From Oscheius onirici (taxonomy: Eukaryota > Nematoda > Chromadorea > Rhabditida > Rhabditidae), in contig OW051473.1 of assembly GCA_932521025.1 (NCBI GenBank), positions 9,238,001 through 9,302,000 of the forward strand: a stretch of 64,000 bases of DNA, in the 5' to 3' direction. This document shows, piece by piece, positions 1 through 9,779 of this stretch (the first letter of the stretch is position 1; every line of letters starts with the position of its first letter). The position numbers and the translations under genes are program-made. The notes beneath the pieces were generated by a model that was given only the letters and a program-made list of their open reading frames with translations, ran no database searches and was not told the origin of the DNA.

Positions 1-13
1 AAATCTTAATGCT

Positions 14-403
14 CTATTCTATAAAGGGAATTGTAAAAGTACCGGGTACAGCAACAGGATTAAAAATCTTGTAGCGACATTGTTTCACACACTCTTGCTT
101 GCTGTTAAAGTTGTTCTTGTTTCCGAGACAGCCACCGTAATGAAACTCTTTGCATGTTTGATCAGCATTGTCCCAGAACCATCGGGTCTAATTTAAAACC
201 AGTCAAGATCAAAACTCTGACTACCGTATAGTACTGGCATGGACCTGGGTCAACTTGTTCTCCACATCGGTCTTCGGGATCTGAAAAATATGAAAACTAG
301 GCTCGGATAAGCTCCAATCACTTCTAACAAAAACTGGCTCATCCTTGGCGCCAGTAGGGAGCGCAAAAAGCGGAATTAGAAGCAACGTCGCGACGGGATG
401 CAT
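14..403 (-). CDS. Secreted Kunitz-like protein, half-domain
   Basis: Two exons: 245-403 and 14-187, phase 0, about 110 aa. The ATG at 403-401 starts a signal peptide (MHPVATLLLIPLFALPTGA). Exon 2 encodes the second half of a Kunitz/BPTI domain: RWFWD, then a Cys, FHYGGC, GNKNNF, and the final two Cys. The first two canonical Kunitz cysteines are not seen in exon 1. Known of the family: Kunitz domains are usually secreted serine-protease inhibitors held by three disulfides; here only the C30-C51 pair (BPTI numbering) is intact. The exon 1 donor is uncertain: CAG/GTCC keeps the frame, while a GT at about 237 does not. Inference: a diverged or degraded inhibitor. The gene ends 14 bases from the window edge and looks complete. 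Confidence 0.66.
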
Positions 404-649
404 CTTGGAAATGGCTGTGCTTGGGAATGCATGAGAAGTTGGCACATCTTCCCCACCCCACCACCAAATGAATAACCGATTGCAAAAGACCCGTATCCAT
501 TCTTGGTAGAAGACAACAAAAGAGCAGAAAACAGTTTATTGCTAAAACAAGAGGGTAAAGCCTAGAAGATATGGCAGCGGAATGTGGGGTTACCGGAAAA
601 GTGAGCAAGCGAAACAATCTCAAGAACAATCTTAAACTAACAACAGATT

Positions 650-2305
650 CTAGAGAGACTTTAGATTGGGAATGACTTTAAAGTCCTTCTGAGCAGCTTC
701 GCTAAGTTTGGCAGAGTTATCAGGTCTGGCGAGAAGGTTCACCTGAATACCGGCTTCCTTAGCGGCTCGGGCTTCTGGAAAAGAGAAAATGAATAAAACA
801 TAGGGTAAATATCTCACCTCCTTCAATGTCGGTCAGGAAGAGGATGTCGTTGGGATTTGCACCAATCGCAACCGCAATCTTCCGATAACTTTCGGCTTCC
901 TGTTTGTGTCCAGTGGTTGTGTCGTAGTAGCCGCTGAGGTACTGAACGTTTTTGATGTTTGTTTGACTGAATTTTCGAAAGAATGGTTGTTACATTGAAA
1001 ATTTTACACAGCGCACAAGAGTGTGTTCTTGTCTACAGAACGTTTAGAGATCTTAAACACATTAGAGCTCCTGAATCGTAGAGAAGATCCCCCTGTTTCT
1101 AGCTCTCGAGGGAGGAAGATGCGTCTAGGGCCTCGACTCTGGTATAAATGTGTTTTCTGTATACGAAATATTAGTATATATCCTAACTTCTACCTTGTTT
1201 GGCCGACAAGTTTGGAGCTCTGATCTTTCATTCAATGGAATCATATATTTATGCAAAAAACACAAACAAATGAAAGTTGTCCGGGGTTCTTCCTAGAACA
1301 CTCTAATCAAACTGTCTGACTTTACCGGAAAAAGTGAATTGTATATGTTTTGCGGAAAAAACTCCGGAGAACTCTCATTGTGTTAGCGGTTTTTGCTTAA
1401 ATAAATAATGTTTCCTTTTGGATTAACTTTCTGAACAAACGGGAAATCCGTCTAATACCTCTGTTCAGAGAAGCTAACAGAAGCTCATTCTAAACTAATA
1501 GAATGTCTGAAGAACCAACCGGGAAACTCATGGGAAATCAAAAAGAAAATCAAAACAAACAACTCTCACCTTTGTCAAGTCACCGTCCACAGAATATTGG
1601 AACAGCAGTTGCTGAGCCTTGACTGATCCCGAAGAGTAGATGTAGATTTTCTTTCCCTCCTCAGTGATTTGCTTCCAGCAAGGCAAAACTTCGTTATAAA
1701 CACTTGAAATTTACGTATTTACTTTCAAGAACAACACTCACTGTCCCTTAATTTCTCCAGCCTTGTAAGCCTCTTCCCACATCAGACCTTGTAGGTTCTT
1801 TAGAGCGGTGAGCTAAATTGCCATTGTATATTCACGCCAAAAGTTCAGTCATGACTCAATCTACGTAACGACCGAGCCATTAACATCCGGACATGAGGTC
1901 ATATTAATAGATCCCCCACTTGAATAACTTAACTGGAAAAATTACGAACCTTTTTGTCGTTGTCAATCCAATAACGGACATGTTTGCTAATGTCTTCGAC
2001 GAGTTGGTCAGGACGGACAAATCTTGAAATTTGACTTGATAAAGAAGATGCAAAAAACATACGTAATGCTGTCGTCTTTTTCAGATTCTTCAGCAGCCGT
2101 TTCGACCAATTGATGAATGATCTCTCGAACGTCTTCGCGATCAAGGTTTTTGTTCAAAAAATCAGTGACTTTTTTGTGAGCATAGGGGAAAAGCTCGTCC
2201 TGGAACGCTTTCGTGAAGAAAATGAGTAAAACTACTCACTTTTACGAAGGAGATGGAAGTCACAGTGCCTTCAATATCACAAAGAAGAGTTTTGTACACG
2301 GTCAT
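650..2305 (-). CDS. Enolase-phosphatase E1 (methionine salvage)
   Basis: Seven exons: 2240-2305, 2063-2199, 1950-2022, 1742-1812, 1570-1702, 818-941, 650-774; 242 aa, close to the family length. The N-terminus carries the HAD motif I (LCDIEGT) followed by DELFPYAHKKV. TALKNLQGLMW, IYIYSSGSVKAQ (motif II Ser), YLSGYYDTTTGHK and ILFLTDIEGEA follow in order, as in the eukaryotic MASA/ENOPH1 family. The enzyme enolises and dephosphorylates 2,3-diketo-5-methylthiopentyl-1-phosphate in the cytosolic methionine salvage pathway. The acceptor at 942 was chosen because it restores both frame and family alignment; a nearer-looking TTCAG at about 967 would break the frame. The 628 nt intron (942-1569) is long for this gene. 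Confidence 0.93.
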
Positions 2306-2556
2306 TTGGATAAAATCGAAGGAAAAACAACAGAAAATCCGATTCCGAAGCCCAATTGCAGCAGTTTCTAGACGTCGCGAGAGGTCAGTCGTGTCGGGAC
2401 CCGAAGCTTTCAACTCTCTGACCTCTCGGTTCTGGCCTTTGTAGAAGCTTTACTATACCTTAAGCTGAATTACGAATCGCCATACTCGCGTGACAGATTT
2501 TATTACATTAATGTGTAGAGTAAAGAAATTAAAACCACGTCAAGCGAAAAATATTT

Positions 2557-2945
2557 TTATGTCAGACTCGAGCTTAGAGACGTAAAAAAGAAATCTTTGT
2601 TTTTTACCTCAAGCATGCATTTTCCAACTTTTTGACGTTTATGAAAGTTGTAGTATTTGATGAGCTCAATAACTTTGCAGAACACTAAAATTCTTGAAAA
2701 TGCTTTAGCCACAGAGAAAACGTGGTCCAAAGCCTCAGACTGCCTGTAGGCTACAGTACAAAAAGTAGAGGAAAGTCTGGTTTTTCTGTGAGAAAAGCAT
2801 TTTTTAGCTTCAGAAGAGTACGAGTATATGCTACATTCCGCATCTCTCCTTGACCTGGAAGTGTCGACTTCGCCCCCCGGCAATGTTTTGCAAAATTGTA
2901 CAACGAATCATTTACTACAACTTTGCTGAACATTTCAAAGCAGAA
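2557..2945. repeat. Foldback-type repeat fragment
   Basis: The stretch contains imperfect inverted copies of a segment with the core CAACTTTGC(A/T)GAACA (about 2670 and 2920). It also holds a segment (about 2800-2850) that recurs in inverted orientation at 5820-5860 (GATGCGGAATGTAGCATATA). The same core recurs in the 22.2-22.7 kb foldback. No coding signal was seen between 2310 and 3360. Confidence 0.5.
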
Positions 2946-3362
2946 AGATGAATGATTGCGCTGGAAACTTGATGTTTTTCTAGAAGTCCCAAAATTTTAA
3001 GGGGTGGGCACTTCCATGTCAAAGACGAACGTCCAGAACTTGGTAAGAACTCAAGTTTCCGACATATGTGAGAGAAGAACTGAACTTATGTCAAAGAGTT
3101 TGTCTTGAAGATTGCAAAAAGATATAACTTGAAAAACGGAAGGACACCTTTTCTGCAGCGTCTAGAAGTGCTGACCAAATCGCCTCAAAACCGACGATAT
3201 GTGCCCAAAGGAAGCTTGAAAGTAAACAAAACTACATGAAATAACAGTTCTTTAAGAAATGGACAATCAACACAAAGCTTTCATTCATCTGCAGGATATG
3301 GGGCCTAGGTCGGTGGTGGTTTTGGCACGGTCGTCTGGAACATCGTACAGGAGCTATTTGAC

Positions 3363-4161
3363 TTATCCGAAGCGGAGAGGACGAGGACCAAGACCTCTCT
3401 TGATTGATCTAAAACTGTTTTTAAAGTTTCTTTGCTTAAAGTTCCCGAACCCGTGATCAGCTCCGTAGTACAGCTCCTGAAGATCGTCATTGTTGAACCT
3501 TGACAGGTATTTGTTCACTGAAAACGGTTGGTTATCTTGACTTTCTATTTTCGCTGTTTTCTGTTTAGACTCTCTTAGGCCTTAATTTATAAACTACATG
3601 TCATTATAAGACAATTAAACAATCAAAGGTCAAGATGTCAAATAACTTCTTTATGGACATCTATATTATCGTCATTACTCTCATAATCTTCTCAGGCTAC
3701 TGTATCTAATAGATCATAAGTATGTACAAGGTTAAGATGACGAATCATAGTACAACTTTGAGGTGACGAAGCATTCTCTTCTATCTGCATAAATCTTTTA
3801 GTGAACTAAATATTATAGGAGTCATGTTAACATACATGGCTCCTGCTTTGTTGCCAAGCGTTCTAGTTGCTTCTTTTCCTGCAGGCTCTTAATGACTACC
3901 TTAACACCATCCCGTTTGCACACATCTTAAGTTGTACTTAGCACTGCACCTAGCGGCTGTGTTATTGTCATGTTATTTGAACAGTAGCTGACAATCTGTT
4001 TCTATAGATCCTAGACAGATTACCCCATATTGTGCATTCTGATCAATTTGAACAAAAGAAAACTCACGGATCCTGAATGCAGCTTCCGTGTCGGAAACGG
4101 GTACCGCAAGAGCGCAAGCCACGAGGCAGGCGAAGAAGAGCAAAACTGATGTGGCGCGCAT
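3363..4161 (-). CDS. flp-21: FLP-21 neuropeptide precursor
   Basis: Two exons: 4068-4161 and 3363-3517, phase 1 junction, 82 aa. The ATG at 4161-4159 begins a signal peptide (MRATSVLLFFACLVACALA). Exon 2 ends SIKRGLGPRPLRFG followed directly by the stop. The single mature peptide after KR cleavage and Gly-dependent amidation would be GLGPRPLRFamide, the same as the Caenorhabditis elegans FLP-21 peptide, known as a ligand of the receptor NPR-1. Only one peptide is encoded. The 550 nt intron (3518-4067) is long compared with neighbouring genes. A TATATAAG box lies about 37 nt upstream of the ATG, and an acceptor (TTTTGCAG) lies one base before it, suggesting a short 5'UTR intron or trans-splicing. 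Confidence 0.95.
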
Positions 4162-4197
4162 GCTGCAAAATGAGGAATAAGTACGATTTGACTGACG

Positions 4198-4206
4198 CTT
4201 ATATAG
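4198..4206 (-). promoter_or_regulatory. TATA box upstream of flp-21
   Basis: On the minus strand the sequence reads CTATATAAG, preceded by a GC-rich GAGGGAGGCGC stretch, 37 nt before the flp-21 ATG. The spacing would place the transcription start near the ATG, so a very short leader or a trans-spliced leader is likely. Confidence 0.55.
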
Positions 4207-4419
4207 GCGCCTCCCTCAGTGAAAAAGACCATCTATCAACGCCTACCGTATGTCGACACGCGACGACGACTTTACCCAATAGACTCGTATTAATTATGAG
4301 AGCGCTAGGGGACAGGAAATCAACAAGACGGCATTTAACAAAATGTTCTGACGGGGAGGAAAAAGACGTCAGACTGCTTCAAAAAGAGGGGTGTAGGTGG
4401 TTACAAAGAGGAGCCTGAC

Positions 4420-6095
4420 AACAACGGCATCCAGCTAATGCAGTTTCGACTAAGAAGACAAGTTATAGTTACTAGTGTGGAGGCGGAGATTTTTGAGAGC
4501 CGCTTACACAAAAAAAAAGTATGAAGGTTCCGATCATTAAGGCACTCAAGGAGGTACTTAACCAGGAACTTGAGCAGCCTTAATCAGAGACTAGATTGAA
4601 GAACAGAAGCAAGAAACTAAGCAGCTAATTTCGCTGGCTGACGCAGTTAGGCATACTAAGATTCCGGTGGGAGGGTCGTGTTTATTGTCAGTTGGTGTAT
4701 TTTCTTACATAAGCTTTGGAAGAATTCAAAGTTCCGAGAATTTTAGCTGGACTTTCTAGCTGGACTTTTTTGCTAAACAATGTGTTCGTCTTTTTTTAAG
4801 CATTTAACTGTGTTAAGGCTAAGATTTCACAATAAGCTGGAAAGAAGACAAAGTAGAGTAACTTAAGAGACGATGTGTATGATGTGTGTGAAATGTGATG
4901 TGGATATATTTCCTATTAAAAGAGCCTGGTCAACCTGGCTCTAAACGAAGACAACTTTAAGAGTCAAAAGAGAACTTGGTTGTTATCAAGTGATTACTAC
5001 GGTAGACAAAAACGATAAGTGGCGAGTAGTTCGAGCGGCTTGATTCAGGCTCTCTTTTCATAACAGTCCTGTTGTTGTACTGGTAGCCGAGATCACCTGG
5101 TCGGAAATGAGTAATGATGACTACTCGATGTTATGTAGCGCCACATAAGATACCCGAAAAAAGAGATGATATTCGGGAAGGAATGAATAGCTAAGTGATG
5201 GTGCTATACACAAATTTACCAGTCTCATAAGTTTTTCAAACTACGCATTTCTCTGGGTCGGTTAAGTTTAAGAAGTACCTAAGAATACACACATTCATGG
5301 GAAACTCTAGACGGTTAAATGAGAAACGTAGATTCGAAAGGACTAGTACCAAGTATTAAGAAAGGTCAATTCCACCGGAACCCTTTAGCTAACCAAATAA
5401 GAATGCTAGCGCAGACCTACTACTGTTCATTGGCATAATGGACTCGCAGACTACGTTCCAAGAAATGATCAAAATACGCCACCCTCACCATACTTATAAT
5501 CGTTTAGCATGACGACAAGGGAAGCGAGTCACTGCAAAATTGTTGTTTGTTACATCATAGACCTAATCTGCAGAACTGGGAGTTGAAGTTTTTTTGTGTA
5601 AGTAAAGAGAAGTATATAGGGAAGCCGTAGAAGTACTAGCCAAAACGAGACTGTGTATTATATGTTGACAATAAAGAGCTTCTGGTTAAGCCGAGGACTT
5701 TGGTTTTCTTTTCGTGTTTTCAGAGAAAGCACAATAGACATATAAGCAGAACATAATTCTTTGTTTCTGCCAGAACTCTAGCTAGTGCGGCTTCAAAACA
5801 AGGTGTTGAAGTGAAACTGAAAAGATGCGGAATGTAGCATATACTCATACTCTTCTGAACGTCTAATCTTGAAAATACAAACGTTCACAGAAACTTACAG
5901 AATGTAGGTCACATTGTCATAACTTACAGAATGTGGGTCAAACAAACGAAGAAAAGGCAAACATCTACGTATCTCAAGACAGGTCAACTAGATAATTTCT
6001 AAAAACTATTACTTAAAAAATACACATTTATGAGGATGAAACCAAGCATATGAAACTGCACTTTCCAAACTGTTAAATTGTTGTTTACCTGAATG
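4420..6095. other. Intergenic DNA without recognised gene
   Basis: No exon-like open frame with splice signals was found on either strand. A remnant at about 5815-5900 matches, in inverted orientation, part of the repeat at 2557-2945. Otherwise nothing stands out. Confidence 0.5.
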
Positions 6096-6404
6096 TATTA
6101 GGGCACGTCATAAGTATTTGACAACTGCTTATAACTTCCTTCAGATTTAACGAAATCGGGCAAACACGGTTCCAAAATGTAGGTTTCATTGAGGCCGAAT
6201 TAATATGCTATATAAGAGACCTGGATACCTTCTGAGAACAGTGAACGGTTTAAGTTTCGATCAAAACACGATTTTGCCCATAACCCTTCAGCGTTACATC
6301 CTACAAAAAAGTTGTCAACTACAATAATTACCGCCTCAGAAAGATGAGTATTTTGCTTTTCTTAAAAATGATTTTCGACTTTGGGAACACCCCGAAACTG
6401 AAAA

Positions 6405-6475
6405 TGTCCGGATGGCGCAGTGGGTTTGGAAAATTCACACTGGAGCGACCAGGATTCGAGTCCGCCGTGAGCAAA
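6405..6475 (+). repeat. tRNA-like module (A and B boxes), copy 1
   Basis: TGGCGCAGTGG (A-box consensus) at 6413-6423 and GGATTCGAGTCC (B-box consensus) at 6452-6463, spaced as in a tRNA, followed by T-runs near 6478-6490. A full cloverleaf was not confirmed, so this is read as a tRNA-derived pol III promoter module rather than a functional tRNA. Confidence 0.6.
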
Positions 6476-6570
6476 TCTTTTTGTTTTTTAAAGAAATATC
6501 AATTCGATCGGTTGCGTAATTTTACAGGGGAGATTCTTAGGCCAGTAGAATGCTACAGTTAAAAAACAAA

Positions 6571-6646
6571 AAGATTTGCTCACGGCGGACTCGAATCCTG
6601 GTCGCTCCAGTGTGAATTTTCCAAACCCACTGCGCCATCCGGACAT
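6571..6646 (-). repeat. tRNA-like module, copy 2
   Basis: Identical to copy 1 on the opposite strand, in the central duplicated part of the inverted-repeat element. It faces copy 1 tail to tail, so pol III transcription from both would converge. Confidence 0.6.
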
Positions 6647-6930
6647 TTTCAGTTTCGGGGTGTTCCCAAAGTCGAAAATCATTTTTAAGAAAAGCAAAAT
6701 ACTCATCTTTCTGAGGCGGTAATTATTGTAGTTGACAACTTTTTTGTAGGATGTAACGCTGAAGGGTTATGGGCAAAATCGTGTTTTGATCGAAACTTAA
6801 ACCGTTCACTGTTCTCAGAAGGTATCCAGGTCTCTTATATAGCATATTAAACTGTAGCATTCTACTGGCCTAAGAATCTCCCCTGTAAAATTACGCAACC
6901 GATCGAATTGATATTTCTTTAAAAAACAAA

Positions 6931-7006
6931 AAGATTTGCTCACGGCGGACTCGAATCCTGGTCGCTCCAGTGTGAATTTTCCAAACCCACTGCGCCATCC
7001 GGACAT
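6931..7006 (-). repeat. tRNA-like module, copy 3
   Basis: Identical to copy 2, 360 bp further along, in the right arm of the element, with the same A and B boxes. Confidence 0.6.
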
Positions 7007-7314
7007 TTTCAGTTTCGGGGTGTTCCCAAAGTCGAAAATCATTTTTAAGAAAAGCAAAATACTCATCTTTCTGAGGCGGTAATTATTGTAGTTGACAACT
7101 TTTTTGTAGGATGTAACGCTGAAGGGTTATGGGCAAAATCGTGTTTTGATCGAAACTTAAACCGTTCACTGTTCTCAGAAGGTATCCAGGTCTCTTATAT
7201 AGCATATTAATTCGGCCTCAATGAAACCTACATTTTGGAACCGTGTTTGCCCGATTTCGTTAAATCTGAAGGAAGTTATAAGCAGTTGTCAAATACTTAT
7301 GACGTGCCCTAATA

Positions 7315-9650
7315 TTGTGACTCAAGTGGTTATCAAGCCACTTCCTATGTGGTAGTTGGTTCCGGACTGAAGCTGAATACCCCTGGTTAACAGAAATATA
7401 TCACCAGCTGAAGAAACAAAAATAAGCAAAATTTGTGGCTAACGCACGTTTCCGAGTTTTTTTACTCAAATCCTGCTTTAGATTTTTTTTCTCGATCTTT
7501 CGTTCGTAAAGGGACACACAGGCTTTTGAATATCCGTCCAGTCTTTTTTAGATTTTAATTTCCATGGAAATTACACGCGTCCGGTCTTTAGTTTGCCACT
7601 TTTCTAAAGGAGAATTACATTCGCTAGTCATCTTCTGACTTTCTCCCGCTCTTTTCAGAAAAGGTCAGTGTTACATAGTTGTGTCTTCCTCAGTCAATAG
7701 CCATTTCTCTCAATTGTACGACGCTTCACGAAAGGTCTCATTAGGCCATCTCAGACCCTTCGTGATATCTCAATTGTAGCTTATACCACCTGTTTTGATG
7801 AGACAATTCTTCGTCTAACCTCTGGGCGAACAACATGTTGACAGAATATTTTGTTTGATGCCAATGCACAAATCTCGTTTAACATCTTGTTGTCCTTTGT
7901 GTAGAACGTGCGCTTCCGCTATCCATGCCCCACGCAGTCCCTCGTGATTTCAAGAGGAAAGAGTAGCTTCTTCGCTCTGACATTTCCCGGATGTTTCTTG
8001 TTGCCATTTCTCAGCGTTTTTCATTGTTTTCCTACCTGAAAAACATGCAATTGCGTGATATCTAACATTGCAAACAGACCCGCCGTTACCATATATTCCT
8101 GCTCTCTGACCAGTGCACCTCAAAATGCGGTTTGCCTTCTAAAATGTGTTCGTATATGCTTAAAACATAAAATTAATAAGATTTGACAAAAGAGAGAATC
8201 GAACGCTGGCGATTTAACCACTAAGCTATCATGGCAGTGCGGTATGAGATACTTCCCGCATTCAACTGGGCCAGGTGAGTATTGTACCGCTGGTTTGCGT
8301 TTAGAAGAGATGCGTTTTGCCAGTACTCGTTGTTTTAAGTTTACTTGTTGTACGGTTTACGAAGAGCAATAATTCGAACTGAAAGCGTAGAAAATATATT
8401 TCAGATTTTGAAATTTTCGATTTGCATCACTTGACATGTCTTCTTTGTGTTTCCAGTCATGCAATTGCGTGTGTACACTAACGTTGCAAAAACAACAAGG
8501 CATTCCTATGTTAACAACACGCTCTGACCACAGGTGGTCGCGCTAATGACCCATGCAGGGAGCGCATAACCTTCGCTTTGGCGTATCCGTTGCGTGGCTG
8601 ATTTTTCCTAATGGTTTTTCGGGTGTTTTCGAGCGACTTGTTAACTGTTTACACTAGTTTTCCCTCAAAATTCTTGCCTGATAGCAAGGTGCACGGGCCT
8701 ATCTCTGCCTAATGTTTTTGAATATCTGTCATGTGGTCATTTTTGATTTCTTTCCTCCTTCTCTTAATGCAGTCTAGTGGTTTTTAGACGAGACTCTCTG
8801 ATCTATTGGTCTTTTACGTTCAAGAGCTTCCAGTCGTCGCGTCTAGGCACTGTTGTTTTCCCCACGCAACAATTTTCCCCTGACCCAGAAGAGTCACATT
8901 TATCGATTTCCGTCTCTCCGAGGAGTTAGCGTGCTGTCCTTTTTACCATCTCTCCTAGGTTTTTATCTATTCTTGCACTTGAATACAAAATATATTTTTG
9001 TTTCTGTTTTCAACATGGAAACTTCAGTTTTTCTTCTAGATCATCTTTAGGCCTTCAATATAGACTAAACATCAAAAATTTCTGTCTAAGGACCTCTCAA
9101 GAATCAGATTTTCGTATTTTGCTCCAACGAAACGCACCAGATTACGGCCGTCACGTGAGCGCGCGATTCAAAATGACATCACGGGGTTGCCTCAAAGGTA
9201 CCCGGTTGAAATTTTCAAATATATTCGAAACGGCTCAGAAACCACATTCCGTCTTCGATAGTATGCGATAATAATTAAGATTGTTTTCCACGAGTGGACC
9301 CCATCGATTGACCCGCGTTCTGCTACTTTGATTCGGGGTCACTTGAACACACATACACACTCATGCCTGCTCCCTCTCCTCCATAAAAACTTTCATCGTA
9401 AATTTTGCGCTTTTTTTCATAAATTTTAGCTTTTTAGCGATTCCTTCCAAAAATTTTGATTTTTCAAACTTTTTCCGAAGCTCTCTTCCAACAGTTCTAC
9501 AAGGCGTTTGCGCTGTTTTGAAATTATTTGTACCCGCCAATTTTTTCGACCGATACATATTGTTTACTACGTTTCCGCAACTCGTCTTGTTATTTTTCTT
9601 TTCTTTTTTAAAATGTGAATGTGAGACAGTTTCAGATTTGGGACTAACCT
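7315..9650. other. Intergenic region upstream of exportin-1
   Basis: No gene recognised. A pair of diverged direct repeats, about 8044-8115 and 8458-8535, shares CATGCAATTGCGTG and a following ...CTCTGACCA segment, about 415 bp apart. A CACGTG at about 9155 and TGACATCA at about 9174 sit in the possible exportin-1 promoter but are short motifs only. Confidence 0.4.
8188..8240 (-). repeat. Truncated tRNA-like sequence
   Basis: On the minus strand TAGCTTAGTGG matches the A box and GTTCGATTC matches the B box. The gap between them is too short for a normal tRNA, so it looks like a deleted tRNA-derived element. Confidence 0.4.
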
Positions 9651-9732
9651 CGTGCGGGTCGTGTGCGAGAGTGTGAGAGCGATTTTTCTTCTACTTCTGA
9701 GAGCGAGTGCGTCAGTGTTTCTTCTTTTCTAG

Positions 9733-9774
9733 GTAAGCATTCTACTTTTTCAATTAGTGAACAAAAATTTTCAG
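9733..9774 (+). other. 5'UTR intron of exportin-1
   Basis: A GTAAGC donor at 9733 and a TTTTCAG acceptor ending at 9774 lie six bases before the ATG at 9780. The acceptor could alternatively serve spliced-leader trans-splicing. Confidence 0.55.
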
Positions 9775-9779
9775 TAAAA

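Larger units (their letters stand above)
6096..7314. mobile_element. Long inverted-repeat element with internal duplication
   Basis: The left arm (6096-6558) is the reverse complement of the right arm (6850-7314), essentially perfect over about 460 bp. The centre (6561-6850) is an extra copy of 6921-7210 in the same orientation with a period of exactly 360. The element therefore holds three copies of a 290 bp module, one on + and two on -. No transposase is present, so it resembles a non-autonomous foldback/MITE element. Each module carries a tRNA-like sequence. A diverged relative with both ends lies at 41511-41662. Confidence 0.85.

Noticed and set aside
6096-7314. CRISPR-like or satellite array
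   Set aside because: Only three long modules in mixed orientation, without regular short repeats and unique spacers; eukaryotic context.
9361-9558. Minus-strand 65-codon frame upstream of exportin-1
   Set aside because: Lys/Phe-rich low-complexity DNA with repeated AAAATTT words, no splice signals or conservation recognised.
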